Part shown: in pieces, positions 6,551 through 15,529 of the stretch
Layout: the number at the start of each line of letters is the position of its first letter
Numbering within the stretch: the first letter of the stretch is position 1
Origin: Acidobacteriota bacterium
Lineage (GTDB): Bacteria > Acidobacteriota > Terriglobia > Terriglobales > SCQP01
Assembly (NCBI GenBank): GCA_021818955.1
Contig: JAKASR010000001.1
Coordinates: 1-64,000 of the forward strand
DNA: 64,000 bases
Direction of reading: 5' to 3'
The notes under the pieces: model-generated
What the model was told of the DNA's origin: nothing
Database searches by the model: none
What the model saw: the letters and a program-made list of their open reading frames with translations, nothing else
Position numbers and translations under genes: made by a program

Positions 6551-7900
6551 ATGACGACCTTGCGAAAAGTAGGGCAGTGGATGTGTATGCCGCTGCTGGT
6601 CATGGCGGCGGCAGGCGCGGCTTGGGGCGTCCCCAGCTTTGCCCGGCAAACCGGGTTGCCGTGCAGCCGGTGCCATATCACCTTTCCGGAATTGACCGCC
6701 TTCGGACGCCAATTCAAACTCAATGGCTACACGCTGAGTGGAAAAAACACACCCAAAATCTATAAGCCCGGCAGCAAAAATGAGGCTGGGCTGTGGTTGA
6801 ACGAAAATCTGCCGCTTTCGGCGATGTTTCAGATTTCGGATACGCTGACGCGCAAGGCCCAGCCGGGTACGCAAAACGGCAATATCGAATTTCCACAGCA
6901 GCTAAGCCTTTTTCTGGCCGGCGAGCTGGCGACTCACATGGGCAGCTTCATTCAGGTCACCTATAACACCCAGGGCGACCATTTTTCCATGGACAATACC
7001 GATATTCGCTACGCCAATCTCCGCTATTTCGGCAGCAAGCCGCTGGTGTACGGACTGGATTTGAACAACAATCCGACCGTCGAAGATTTATGGAACGATA
7101 CGCCGGCCTGGGGCTTTCCCTGGGCGGGGCCCGACAGTTCGCCGTCGCCTATGGCCAGCACCCTGATTGACGGCGGGTTGGCGCAGGATGTGGGCGGCGT
7201 GGGCGCCTATGCGATGTACAACAACAGTTTCTACGGCGACTTTACGCTTTACCGGTCCATGCATATCGGCGGCCCGCAGCCGCCCGATGGCAAGGGATTT
7301 GGCATCAACATCTCTGGCGTGGCGCCCTACTGGCGCGGCGCCTATCAGACCACCTGGGGAAGCGGCCTGAATTATCTCGAGGTTGGAACCTATGGGATGC
7401 ACGTCAACAGCTTCCCCAATACCATCGGCGGAGCGGAGAATCGCTACACCGACGCCGCCGGCGATGCCCAGTACGAACGCCATCTGGGAAAAGATACCCT
7501 GACCCTGCACACTACTTATATCCATGAGAGCTCGAATTTATTCGGCACGCTGGCGGCGCGGGGCGCGAGCTTTGCTGCCCACAAGCTGCACACGTTCAAG
7601 CTCGATGGGCTGTACCACCTCGGCAATATGTACGCCTTTGGCGGCGGCGGCTTCTCCACCAGCGGCACCGCCGATGCTACCCTCTTCGCTTCCGGCGCGT
7701 TGAACGGCAGCAATAACGGCAGCCCGGATAGCAACGGCTACATTCTCGAAGCCAGCTACTGGCCGGTGCAGAATATCTCGCTCCAGCTTTATTACCTGGG
7801 CTTTACCAAGTTCAATGGCGCCTCCACCAATTATGATGGCGCGGGTCGCAATGCCAGCGACAACAACACGCTTTATATAAACCTGTGGCTGATGTTTTAA
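6551..7900 (+). CDS. Outer-membrane barrel protein with an N-terminal haem c site
   Basis: A 449-residue exported protein. A signal peptide (about 1-26) is followed by one haem c motif, Cys38-Ser-Arg-Cys41-His42, in the context FARQTGLPCSRCHITFPELTAFGR. That pattern is shared by a family of monohaem barrel proteins often annotated as cytochrome c. The rest (about 60-449) has alternating aromatic/Gly-rich beta strands and ends in Phe, as outer-membrane barrels do. It could carry electrons across or onto the outer membrane with the cupredoxin as partner. AGGAGGA precedes the ATG. The fold is inferred from composition and the C-terminal Phe. Confidence 0.8.
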   Translation: MTTLRKVGQWMCMPLLVMAAAGAAWGVPSFARQTGLPCSRCHITFPELTAFGRQFKLNGYTLSGKNTPKIYKPGSKNEAGLWLNENLPLSAMFQISDTLTRKAQPGTQNGNIEFPQQLSLFLAGELATHMGSFIQVTYNTQGDHFSMDNTDIRYANLRYFGSKPLVYGLDLNNNPTVEDLWNDTPAWGFPWAGPDSSPSPMASTLIDGGLAQDVGGVGAYAMYNNSFYGDFTLYRSMHIGGPQPPDGKGFGINISGVAPYWRGAYQTTWGSGLNYLEVGTYGMHVNSFPNTIGGAENRYTDAAGDAQYERHLGKDTLTLHTTYIHESSNLFGTLAARGASFAAHKLHTFKLDGLYHLGNMYAFGGGGFSTSGTADATLFASGALNGSNNGSPDSNGYILEASYWPVQNISLQLYYLGFTKFNGASTNYDGAGRNASDNNTLYINLWLMF

Positions 7901-7940
7901 ATCCAGATTTTATTTAAATAAAGAGCCTCCTGGCAATAGA

Positions 7941-7984
7941 GCCGGCGGACGCGCTACGCTGACGCGCCCGCCGGCACCGTTTTA
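7941..7984. terminator. Terminator between cytochrome and ADOP permease genes
   Basis: Arms GCCGGCGGACGCG (7941-7953) and CGCGCCCGCCGGC (7963-7975) pair nearly perfectly around a 9-base loop. They are followed by a TTTTA stretch at 7980-7984. It ends the rightward cupredoxin-cytochrome operon and lies at the end of the convergent permease gene. Confidence 0.7.
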
Positions 7985-10660
7985 TTCCGCGTGCAACAGC
8001 CGGGCGGGATCCAGCCGGCCGGCCTGGCGGGCAGGCCAGGCGCCGGCGGCCAGCGCGATCACGCTCAGCCCCAGGGCGACGGCGAGATAGATAGAAGGAT
8101 TCATGGGGCTGACCTGATAGAGCAGGCTGCTAAGGGAGCGGGCCAGCAGCGCCGCCAGCAACAGGCCGGAGGTGAGCCCGAAGCCGAGCAGGCGCAGGGT
8201 GTGGCGTAACACCAGGCGGCGGATAGCATCGGCATCGGCGCCGAGCGCCATGCGGATGGCGATCTCGTGGCGGCGCAGCACGACCGAGGCGGAGAGCACG
8301 CCATAGAGTCCCAGCGCGGCCAGCAGCGCCGCGGCGAGGCCATATGCTCCGGCCAGTTGCGCCTGAAAACGCCGGGTGTGGGTAGCGGCGCTGACCAGAT
8401 GGGAAAGCGCCGCGGCGGGGGGTAAGGGCTCGTTGGAATCCAGGCTCCAGATAAGCGGTGGCAGGCTGCCGGCGAGTCGGCGCCAATTGCCCGCGGTGCG
8501 CACCACCAGGGAATAATCGATGCCGGGCCAATCCTGCATAGGTTGGTAGATCATCAGCGGCGCCGGTTTTTCCGGATCGGCGCGCACGTCGGCGGCCACG
8601 CCCACCACCCGCAGCCAGACATGTTGCTCGCCGCTTTCCATGATTTTCATGCCGATCGGATTGCGCCCGCCGAGCACCTGGCGAACCACGTTTTCCGAGA
8701 TGATGGCGACATCGGCGCGATCCGGCGGCAAAGTCGTGCCGGCGACGAGCGGAATGCCGGCGGCGCGAAAATAATCGGGGCTGATGAAGCGGAAGTTGCC
8801 CTCATGCCGCGGTCGCGCCGGCAGGCCGAAAAATTGAATGCCGGAGGTCCAGGTTTGGCCTTCCAGCGGCAATTGGCTGATCCAGCCGGCGGCGCGGACG
8901 TCGCCCAGGCGGCGCACGCGGTCGAGCACCTGGCGAAAAAATTGCAGCCGCTGCGCGTCCGCTTGGGCCAGGCGGCCATGGCTGAGCGGGGCCACGACTT
9001 TTAGGGTGAGCACGCGGTGGGTGTCGAGGGCGCGGTTGACGCGCAAGACCTGGCGGAGGCTGGCGGCGAGCAGCAGCGCGGTGGTGAGCAGCAGGGCCGA
9101 AAGCGCGATTTCGGTGCCGCTCAGCCATTCGCGCAGGTGCAGCGAATGGCGGTGCGAGGCAATCGTGGACTGGCTGACCTGCAAGCTTTCAGGCGCCGCC
9201 TGGCGCAGCAGGTGCAAGGTGGGTGGCAGGATGAAGAGCGCGCCGGCCAGCAGCGTGACCACCCCGGCAAAAGCCCAGCCGGCCGGAGTCAAATGCAGCC
9301 CGCCGAGACGCGGCAGGCCGATGGCGGTATCGGCGGCCAACAGGCGCAGGCCGGCCCAGGCCAGCAGCAGGCCCAGCGCGAAGCCGGCGGCCAGCAGCCA
9401 GACCATTTCGCTTAAAAGCTGGCGCAGCAGCCGGCCGCGTCCGGCGCCCACCGCGCTGCGCACCGCCATCTCGTGCAAGCGTCCGCTGTTGCGGGCAAGC
9501 AGCAGGTTGGCCAGATTGAGGGCGATCAGTAGCAGCAGCAGCCCGGCGCCGATGGCGATAAGCAATAAGCCGGAACGATATGGCGCAGTCAGAACGCGCT
9601 GCAAAGGCGTGAGGAACGTTTGCGTGTGAATTTTGGATTCGTGCAAGCTGGCGAGAATACGCCGATTGATCAGGTCGAGCTGGCGCCCCGCCGCAACCGG
9701 AGATATGCCCGGGCGCAGCCGGCCAAGCGCGATGAAATTCTGATCGCAGATACAGAGGTGCGTTTCCCAACCGGCCAAACCGAGCGGGAAAAACATTTGA
9801 ATGGGCGGCGTTGCTTGCGAGCTGCCGAACTGCCCGGCCAGCCGGCCCAGGCGGGGCAGATAGAAGCCGCGCGGCAAAACGCCAACCACGGTGTACAGCG
9901 TTCCATTTAAAACGAGCCGGGCGCCGAGTGATGCGGCTGAGGCGGAGAACAGCCGCCGCCAGAGCGGCCAGGCAAGGATGACCTCGTGATCCTGTCCCTG
10001 CAATTCCTCGGCCGGAGTAAAGGCGCGGCCCAGCCGCAAGGGCGCACCTAGGGTGCGAAAGAAGTTGGCGGAAACGCGGGCGGCGGGAATGATCTGCGCT
10101 CGCCCGCGTCCGGTGAGAATCAGGCCGCGGGCTTCCAGCAGGCTCATGTGCTGGAAGTGCGTGGCCTGCCGTTGCCAGATTTGAAACATGCCGGCATTGA
10201 CCAGGCTGGAGACGCCTTGCCGGGAGTCCGTGCGATAACGCAGGGAAATCGCCACCAGGCGGCTCGCGTGGGGATAAGGCAGCGGTTGCCAGAGCTCGCG
10301 TTGAATCAGCGAAAAGAGGATGGTGGCGGCGCCGAGGCCGAGCGCCAGCGTCACTAGCGCTACCACGGCGAAAGCGGGATTACGGCGCAGCAGGCGCCGG
10401 CTCTGGCGCAGGTCGCGCAGGAAATCGCCGCCCCAAAGCCTGCGCCGCTGCTCGCGGCGGCATTCGCGCAGCTGCTCGCTCCCGCCCAACTTCACCCGCG
10501 CCCGGCGCCCGGCTTCTTCTGGCGGCAGGCCCTGGCGGCGGTATTCCTCGATCAGCAGCGCGAGATGAGCTTCCAGTTCTTCGTCGAATTCACGTTCCCA
10601 GCGGCGCGGGTGCAGCCGGGCAATCAGTCGTGAAAGGAATTGGCGCGGGGATTCGAGCAT
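7982..10660 (-). CDS. ADOP permease (acidobacterial duplicated MacB/FtsX-type permease)
   Basis: An 892-residue inner-membrane protein. The N-terminal cytoplasmic prefix (about 1-80, WEREFDEELEAHLALLIEEYRRQGL) is the PadR-linked permease prefix. A membrane helix and a large periplasmic MacB-like domain follow. Two FtsX domains of several helices each (about 370-470 and 770-892) complete the duplicated layout. No ATPase is encoded nearby, as is typical of these orphan permeases, which are abundant in Acidobacteriota. The substrate is unknown; relatives handle peptides, lipids or drugs. The PadR gene lies 23 bases upstream and is co-directional, so it very probably controls this gene. Confidence 0.93.
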   Translation of the reverse strand: MLESPRQFLSRLIARLHPRRWEREFDEELEAHLALLIEEYRRQGLPPEEAGRRARVKLGGSEQLRECRREQRRRLWGGDFLRDLRQSRRLLRRNPAFAVVALVTLALGLGAATILFSLIQRELWQPLPYPHASRLVAISLRYRTDSRQGVSSLVNAGMFQIWQRQATHFQHMSLLEARGLILTGRGRAQIIPAARVSANFFRTLGAPLRLGRAFTPAEELQGQDHEVILAWPLWRRLFSASAASLGARLVLNGTLYTVVGVLPRGFYLPRLGRLAGQFGSSQATPPIQMFFPLGLAGWETHLCICDQNFIALGRLRPGISPVAAGRQLDLINRRILASLHESKIHTQTFLTPLQRVLTAPYRSGLLLIAIGAGLLLLLIALNLANLLLARNSGRLHEMAVRSAVGAGRGRLLRQLLSEMVWLLAAGFALGLLLAWAGLRLLAADTAIGLPRLGGLHLTPAGWAFAGVVTLLAGALFILPPTLHLLRQAAPESLQVSQSTIASHRHSLHLREWLSGTEIALSALLLTTALLLAASLRQVLRVNRALDTHRVLTLKVVAPLSHGRLAQADAQRLQFFRQVLDRVRRLGDVRAAGWISQLPLEGQTWTSGIQFFGLPARPRHEGNFRFISPDYFRAAGIPLVAGTTLPPDRADVAIISENVVRQVLGGRNPIGMKIMESGEQHVWLRVVGVAADVRADPEKPAPLMIYQPMQDWPGIDYSLVVRTAGNWRRLAGSLPPLIWSLDSNEPLPPAAALSHLVSAATHTRRFQAQLAGAYGLAAALLAALGLYGVLSASVVLRRHEIAIRMALGADADAIRRLVLRHTLRLLGFGLTSGLLLAALLARSLSSLLYQVSPMNPSIYLAVALGLSVIALAAGAWPARQAGRLDPARLLHAE

Positions 10661-10683
10661 GACTGCTCCGCAATCAAGAGCGG

Positions 10684-11034
10684 TTAGTTTTCAGGAGCGA
10701 GTTTCAAGAAGCGTTCCATCACCGCCGCAAGGCGGTTCCACACCGCGGTTTCGCGCTCGATCCGCTTGCGTCCGCGGGCGGTGAGCACGTAGTATTTCGC
10801 CCGCCTGCCGTTTTCGGATTTACCCCAGGCGGCGGAGATCAGCCCGCGCTGCTGCAGGCGTAGCAATGCGGCATAAATGGTGCCCTGGTTGAGCAATATA
10901 CGATCGCCGCTGGTCTGCTCGATGCGCCGCGCCAGTCCGTAGCCGTGCTGTGGCCCCAGCGCCAGCAGGGTGCGCAGCACCATCAAATCGAGCGTGCCTT
11001 GCAGCAGATCGAGCCGGGTAGTGTCTTCGAGCAT
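10684..11034 (-). CDS. PadR-family transcriptional regulator of the ADOP permease
   Basis: A 116-residue winged-helix repressor. It has the family pattern LLQGTLDLMVLRTLLALGPQ, GYGLARRIE, LNQGTIYAALLRLQQRGLI and RRAKYYVLTARG. The start at 11034 gives the usual PadR N-terminus and has AGGAA upstream; longer in-frame readings add Ser/Arg-rich sequence with no similarity to the family. It is transcribed with the permease and presumably responds to the ligand that the permease handles. It is divergent from the hydrolase gene at 11171. Confidence 0.92.
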   Translation of the reverse strand: MLEDTTRLDLLQGTLDLMVLRTLLALGPQHGYGLARRIEQTSGDRILLNQGTIYAALLRLQQRGLISAAWGKSENGRRAKYYVLTARGRKRIERETAVWNRLAAVMERFLKLAPEN

Positions 11035-11170
11035 GTTCCGTTCCTGTGGCGATACCACATCAGGCTGGCAGGTTTGCTGTGGCATGTCAACAGGAAACAG
11101 AGTGTCGGATCGCGCGTACCTGGGCATGTACTCAACCCTTCGCGCCGCATCGAAAAAATAGAAGAAGCCT

Positions 11171-11866
11171 ATGAATCGCGATACGGATACAGCAGAGCGG
11201 CCGGCGCTGGGCGCACGTATTCCCGCCGGAGATGTGCTGCTGGAAGGCGATCTGGAATTGCCGGCGAATCCGAGCGGGCTGGTCATTTTTGCCCATGGCA
11301 GCGGCAGCAGCCGCCATAGTCCGCGCAATCGCGAGGTCGCACTGGTGCTGCGGCATGGCGGGCTGGGCACGCTGTTGTTCGATCTGCTCACCCGGCGTGA
11401 GGAAGAACTGGACCTGCGCACGGCGGAATTGCGGTTCAATATTGAATTTCTGGCGCGACGCTTGCGAGCCGCAACCGATTGGGTGCGGGCGCAGCCGGTG
11501 TTGCAGGCGCTGGGTTTAGGCTATTTCGGTGCCAGCACCGGGGCGGCAGCGGCGCTGGTGGCGGCGGCGGACGCGCCGGAATGGATGCGGGCGGTGGTCT
11601 CGCGCGGAGGCCGGCCCGACCTGGCCGGGGCCGCGCTGGCGCAGGTGCGCGCCCCGACGCTGTTGCTGGTGGGCGGCGAAGACACGCGGGTGCTGGCATT
11701 GAACCGGCAAGCGCTGCAGCATCTGCCGGGGAAAAAGCGGCTGGAGATCATTCCCGGGGCGACGCATTTATTCGAAGAGCCGGGCGCTTTGGAGCTGGTG
11801 GCGCAGTTATCGCGCGACTGGTTTCGAGCACATCTGGGACGGCGCCGCGCCCCGCAAGCCGCATAA
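11171..11866 (+). CDS. Alpha/beta hydrolase, dienelactone-hydrolase-like
   Basis: A 231-residue cytoplasmic hydrolase. The oxyanion region is VIFAHGSGSSRHSPRN. The nucleophile elbow is probably GYFGASTGAAA, with Ser in GAST, and the late acid and base are in GGEDTRV and GATHLFEE. Small hydrolases of this type are often found fused to, or next to, a phosphoribosyltransferase. Here the likely partner is encoded separately at 12888-13568, with a PEBP gene between. The start has GAAG upstream. The substrate is not known. Confidence 0.85.
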   Translation: MNRDTDTAERPALGARIPAGDVLLEGDLELPANPSGLVIFAHGSGSSRHSPRNREVALVLRHGGLGTLLFDLLTRREEELDLRTAELRFNIEFLARRLRAATDWVRAQPVLQALGLGYFGASTGAAAALVAAADAPEWMRAVVSRGGRPDLAGAALAQVRAPTLLLVGGEDTRVLALNRQALQHLPGKKRLEIIPGATHLFEEPGALELVAQLSRDWFRAHLGRRRAPQAA

Positions 11867-11979
11867 AGTTGCCAGCAGCGGCGCATGCACTTTCAATCTT
11901 CGAATAGGCCAAATTTTGCGCTAGCGGCCGGGCCGGGCCGGCGCGCTCTGCCCGCATCCGGCCCACTTGACTCGCCCGC

Positions 11980-12453
11980 TTACGCCGCTTTGCCGCTGGA
12001 TTTCGCGAAGGCCCCCATCAGTTCGGTTTCATCGAGAATGTGCCCGCGCATGGCGGCGCGCACTTCTTTTTCGCTGGCGCCGGGGCTCAGCGGAAGATCG
12101 CTATCCAGCGCATATAACCGGAAAAAATAACGGTGTTTTCCCGAAGGCGGGCAAGGACCGGTATAGCCCAGCTTGCCGGTGCTGTTTTTTCCCTGCACGG
12201 CCACTTCCGAGATGCGTTCTTGCGGCTGCAGATTGGCGGCGATGCCGGAAACGTGGGCGGGAATGTTGTACACCACCCAGTGAGTGAAGCCTCCGCTTAT
12301 GGGCGCGTCCGGATCGTGGACCAATAGAGCGAAGCAGCGGGTTTGCGCCGGCGCGTTTTTCCACGACAGCTCGGGCGAGATGTTGGCGCCCTCGCAGGTG
12401 AACTGGCGCGGAATCTCTCCATTGTGGGTAAAAGCCGTACTAAATAGTTGCAT
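11980..12453 (-). CDS. PEBP-family protein (YbhB/YbcL type)
   Basis: A 157-residue phosphatidylethanolamine-binding-protein fold with the bacterial signatures CEGANISPELSW, LLVHDPDAP, THWVVYNIP and GYTGPCPPSGKHRYFFRLYALD. These line the anion pocket of the family. GGGGAGGAG lies seven bases before the ATG at 12453 and fixes the start. Bacterial members are small cytoplasmic or periplasmic proteins of uncertain role. It lies between the hydrolase and phosphoribosyltransferase genes on the opposite strand. Confidence 0.92.
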   Translation of the reverse strand: MQLFSTAFTHNGEIPRQFTCEGANISPELSWKNAPAQTRCFALLVHDPDAPISGGFTHWVVYNIPAHVSGIAANLQPQERISEVAVQGKNSTGKLGYTGPCPPSGKHRYFFRLYALDSDLPLSPGASEKEVRAAMRGHILDETELMGAFAKSSGKAA

Positions 12454-12887
12454 GCCGTTCTCCTCCCCTATACCGATGTCGGTTCGATGCGCCACCGGGC
12501 GTGCCGGATTGCCCCGTTTCGCCTCCGATCGCGCATCCAAATAGTGATGGAAGCCGGACTTCCACTTGAGGCCCGGATGGTGCGCGAGCATGCGCATGCG
12601 CTCTCGTGCGTTGCCGGCGATTACCAGCTCCCGCTGGAGCTGATCGGGGATGCGGTGCTGAGAAAACGGCGGCTGGTGGAGTGCGCCATGGGTGTGCTTG
12701 ACCTGCCGTAAACGGAGCGCGCCAGCCATTATTTTGAGGCCGAATTGCCGGCGCACGATTCGATGCTATCATTCATTGCGATACGACCCACGCGGTCGAG
12801 CCGCTGGTACGCAGCGCCGGCTGGGAAAGCGCGGAAGTTCCGGAGTCTTATTCCGCCGGGGCATGCGCGCGCGCGTGAGGCGTGATC
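12454..12887. other. Gene-free stretch, possible relic
   Basis: A 434-base gap with no gene I can support. A plus-strand frame near 12550-12711 reads REHAHAL then GDYQLPLE. This weakly echoes REHAQAG and GDYTLPAE in the RIC protein at 869-1606, so a decayed hemerythrin fragment is possible but unproved. The last 20 bases hold the phosphoribosyltransferase ribosome-binding site. Confidence 0.3.
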
Positions 12888-13568
12888 ATGCTATTTCGTG
12901 AAAGCCAGGTCCCATTCCAAGACCGCTTCGATGCGGGCCGGCAACTGGCGTCGCACCTGGAAGCATATGCTGGCGCGGCGGCCCTGGTCCTCGCCCTGCC
13001 GCGCGGGGGCGTGCCGGTAGCTTACGAAATCGCCCGCTCGCTGGCGGCGCCGCTGGAGATCTTTGTCGTTCGCAAGCTGGGCGCCCCCGGGCAGGAAGAA
13101 TTGGCCATGGGCGCGATCGCTTCCGGCGGCATGCGGGTGTTGAACCAGGAAGTCATCCAGGTGCTGGGGATTGCGCCGGAGCAGATCGACTCCGTCACCG
13201 CGCGGGAAACGGTGGAACTCGAGCGCCGCGAACGGCAATATCGCGGCGGGCGGGAACCGGTGAATGCGCGCGGGCGCACCGTCATCCTGGTGGACGACGG
13301 CCTGGCCACCGGTTCGACCATGCGCGCCGCCGCGGCGGCGTTGCGGCAATGCGGGCCTCAAAAAATTGTGGCCGCGATTCCGGTGGCCGCCCAGGTGACT
13401 TGCGCCAACTTGCGCCGCGTGGTGGATGAGGTCGTTTGCCTGCTCACCCCCCAGGACTTTTATGCCGTGGGGCAGTTTTATCAGGATTTCTCCCCGATTA
13501 GCGACGGTGAAGTGCGCGAGTTGTACCGGCGGGCGGCGCAGGAATTGAGTCAGCATCCGGCGGCGTGA
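12888..13568 (+). CDS. Phosphoribosyltransferase-domain protein
   Basis: A 226-residue type I phosphoribosyltransferase fold. The PRPP loop VILVDDGLATGSTMRAA is near residue 145, with the PPi loop LPRGGVPVAYEIA near residue 40. Members of this group are usually annotated as predicted phosphoribosyltransferases and are often fused to a dienelactone hydrolase domain; here the two are separate genes. GAGG seven bases before the ATG at 12888 favours it over a GTG two codons earlier. The substrate base is unknown. Confidence 0.88.
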   Translation: MLFRESQVPFQDRFDAGRQLASHLEAYAGAAALVLALPRGGVPVAYEIARSLAAPLEIFVVRKLGAPGQEELAMGAIASGGMRVLNQEVIQVLGIAPEQIDSVTARETVELERRERQYRGGREPVNARGRTVILVDDGLATGSTMRAAAAALRQCGPQKIVAAIPVAAQVTCANLRRVVDEVVCLLTPQDFYAVGQFYQDFSPISDGEVRELYRRAAQELSQHPAA

Positions 13569-13624
13569 GCGGACAGGGGCGGCGCATAATCGCCAATGCG
13601 GCCGAATCCCCAGGCTGCGAGCCG

Positions 13625-13996
13625 CTATCCGCGCAGGCTGAGACGTCCGGCGCCGCGAAAAGCAATAAAGAGGAACGAAAAGCAGTAGAGCACGGCCAGC
13701 TCGCCGCCATTGCGGATCGGCCAAAAACCGTTCCGGGCATGCACCATAAAATAGGCGACGGCCATTTCGCCGCTAGCCAGAAAGGCGGCTGGGCCGGCGA
13801 AGAGTCCGAGTGCTACCAGCAAGCCGCCCAAGAACTCGATCACCCCGGCGGCGGCCATGAGCGGATTCGAGAGCTCATTATGGCCAATCCAGGCGCCAAA
13901 TAGCTTTTCCGCGCCATGGCAGGCAAATAAAGCGCCGACAATGATCCGAAATAGGGGATAGATCCACTCGGAGACTTTTCCCTGCCAGTTGGCCAT
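13625..13996 (-). CDS. DoxX-family membrane protein
   Basis: A 123-residue inner-membrane protein with four hydrophobic helices and DoxX features: LFRIIVGALFACHGAEKLFG, GVIEFLGGLLVALGLFAGPAAFLASGEMAVAYF and a short Gly/Arg tail. GGGAGG before the ATG at 13996 sets the start. DoxX proteins act with thiol or quinone redox systems in some bacteria. No direct partner is adjacent; the xylose isomerase is divergent from it. Confidence 0.88.
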   Translation of the reverse strand: MANWQGKVSEWIYPLFRIIVGALFACHGAEKLFGAWIGHNELSNPLMAAAGVIEFLGGLLVALGLFAGPAAFLASGEMAVAYFMVHARNGFWPIRNGGELAVLYCFSFLFIAFRGAGRLSLRG

Positions 13997-14130
13997 CCGC
14001 CAGTCCTCCCTGAAATGTAATAGATTCGCCGAAGTTACCAGTATGCCGGATTCAAAACCGGTGCGGACTATGCGCGTGCGCGCCGCGTGATTTTGGTGCC
14101 CGCTGGCGCGTGACTGGTAAGATGCAAAGT

Positions 14131-15303
14131 ATGCCATCTCTCAATGCGTATCAACCCCGTCCGGAACATAAGTTTTCATTCGGCCTCTGGACGGTGGGCA
14201 ATCGCGGGCGCGATCCTTTTGGCGATGGTGTACGCCCGGCTCTGGCGCCGGTGGACGCGGTAGCGTTGCTGGCCGAAACCGGCGCCTGGGGCGTGAACTT
14301 GCACGACAATGACCTGGTGCCGATTGACGCCGCGCCCTCCGAGCGCGACCGCATCGTTAAGGAGTTCCAGGCGGCCTGCCGCCGGCACGGCATCGTCGTG
14401 CCCATGGCTACGGTGTCGCTGTTTTTTCATCCTGTATTTCGCGATGGCGCCTTTACCGCGAACGATCCGGAAGTCCGCGCCTACGCGCTGCAGAAGACGA
14501 TGCGGGCGATGGACCTGGGTGCGGAGTTGGGCGCCAAAATCTTCGTGCTCTGGGGCGGACGCGAGGGAGTCGAGACCGACGCCTGCCGCCGCGCCGACGA
14601 GGCGGTCAAGCGCTTGCGCGAGGCGGTCAATTATCTGTGCGCGTACAACCAGGAACAGCAATACGGCTACCACTTCGCTCTCGAAGCCAAGCCGAACGAG
14701 CCACGCGGCGATATTTATATGTCCACCACCGGCCATTATTTGGGTTTCATCCCTACGCTCGATCATCCCGAGATGGTGGGGGTGAATCCGGAATTCGCGC
14801 ACGAGACCATGGCGGGACTGAATTTCATGCATGCCGTCGCTCAAGCCTGGGAAGCCGGCAAATTGTTTCATATCGACCTGAACGATCAGATGCCGGGGCG
14901 CTACGACCAGGACCTGCGCTTCGGCTCGGCCAACCTCAAGGCGGCATTCTGGCTGGTCAAGTTTCTCGAAGACGTGGGCTACGACGGCCCGCGCCATTTC
15001 GACGCGCACGCCTACCGCACCGAAGACCTGGAAGGCGTCAAGGATTTCGCCCGCGGCTGCATGCGCAGCTATTTGATCTTGAAGGAAAAGGCGGAGCGCT
15101 GGAATGCCGACGGGGAGATCCAGGCGATCTTGAGCGAGTTGGATGTCGCCCCGCCGGGCCTGCCCGCGGCCGGGCGCTACGCATCTTCCGGCGCGGCGGC
15201 GCTGCTCAAGCATGAGTTCAATAAAGACCAAATCATGAAAAAGCGGCTGCCCTACGAGCGGCTCGACCAGCTTACCTTCGACCTTCTGACCGGCGTGCGC
15301 TGA
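14131..15303 (+). CDS. xylA: Xylose isomerase, class I (actinobacterial-type)
   Basis: A 390-residue TIM-barrel isomerase converting D-xylose to D-xylulose (also D-glucose to fructose). Signatures include [16 protein letters not shown], the catalytic His in NLHDNDLVP, metal ligands in [12 protein letters not shown] and [11 protein letters not shown], and [17 protein letters not shown]. Its length and N-terminus match the short Streptomyces-like class. The start at 14131 aligns with that class; ATG 14122 and GTG 14110 are also in frame and no clear Shine-Dalgarno decides. No xylulokinase or xylose transporter is in the window. Confidence 0.95.
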   Translation: MPSLNAYQPRPEHKFSFGLWTVGNRGRDPFGDGVRPALAPVDAVALLAETGAWGVNLHDNDLVPIDAAPSERDRIVKEFQAACRRHGIVVPMATVSLFFHPVFRDGAFTANDPEVRAYALQKTMRAMDLGAELGAKIFVLWGGREGVETDACRRADEAVKRLREAVNYLCAYNQEQQYGYHFALEAKPNEPRGDIYMSTTGHYLGFIPTLDHPEMVGVNPEFAHETMAGLNFMHAVAQAWEAGKLFHIDLNDQMPGRYDQDLRFGSANLKAAFWLVKFLEDVGYDGPRHFDAHAYRTEDLEGVKDFARGCMRSYLILKEKAERWNADGEIQAILSELDVAPPGLPAAGRYASSGAAALLKHEFNKDQIMKKRLPYERLDQLTFDLLTGVR

Positions 15304-15487
15304 AGCGCGGCTTTAATGCGAATGGGTGCGGTTTTTGATGACGAATTGGGCTTTTATGCTCCCCATCGACACGAAACTTAGCAGAAAAAATCCAAGCCAG
15401 ACGGTTCGTCGAGATTCATACAGAATCCGGTCATAAAGAATCCCCTCACCGGCGAAAGCATAAATCAACTCGCTTTAAAATGCGCGC

Positions 15488-15522
15488 TTGACAAGCGCAA
15501 ATATTAGTGCTACACATTGTAG
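15488..15522 (+). promoter_or_regulatory. Promoter with overlapping BlaI-type operator
   Basis: A perfect -35 TTGACA (15488-15493) lies 17 bases before TACACA (15511-15516). The -10 is embedded in CTACA-CAT-TGTAG (15510-15522), a palindrome like the TACA/TGTA operators of the BlaI/MecI/CopY family. A second TGTA-N4-TACA pair (15518-15529) runs into the start codon. Repressor binding would block RNA polymerase directly. Confidence 0.6.
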
Positions 15523-15529
15523 CGTTACA

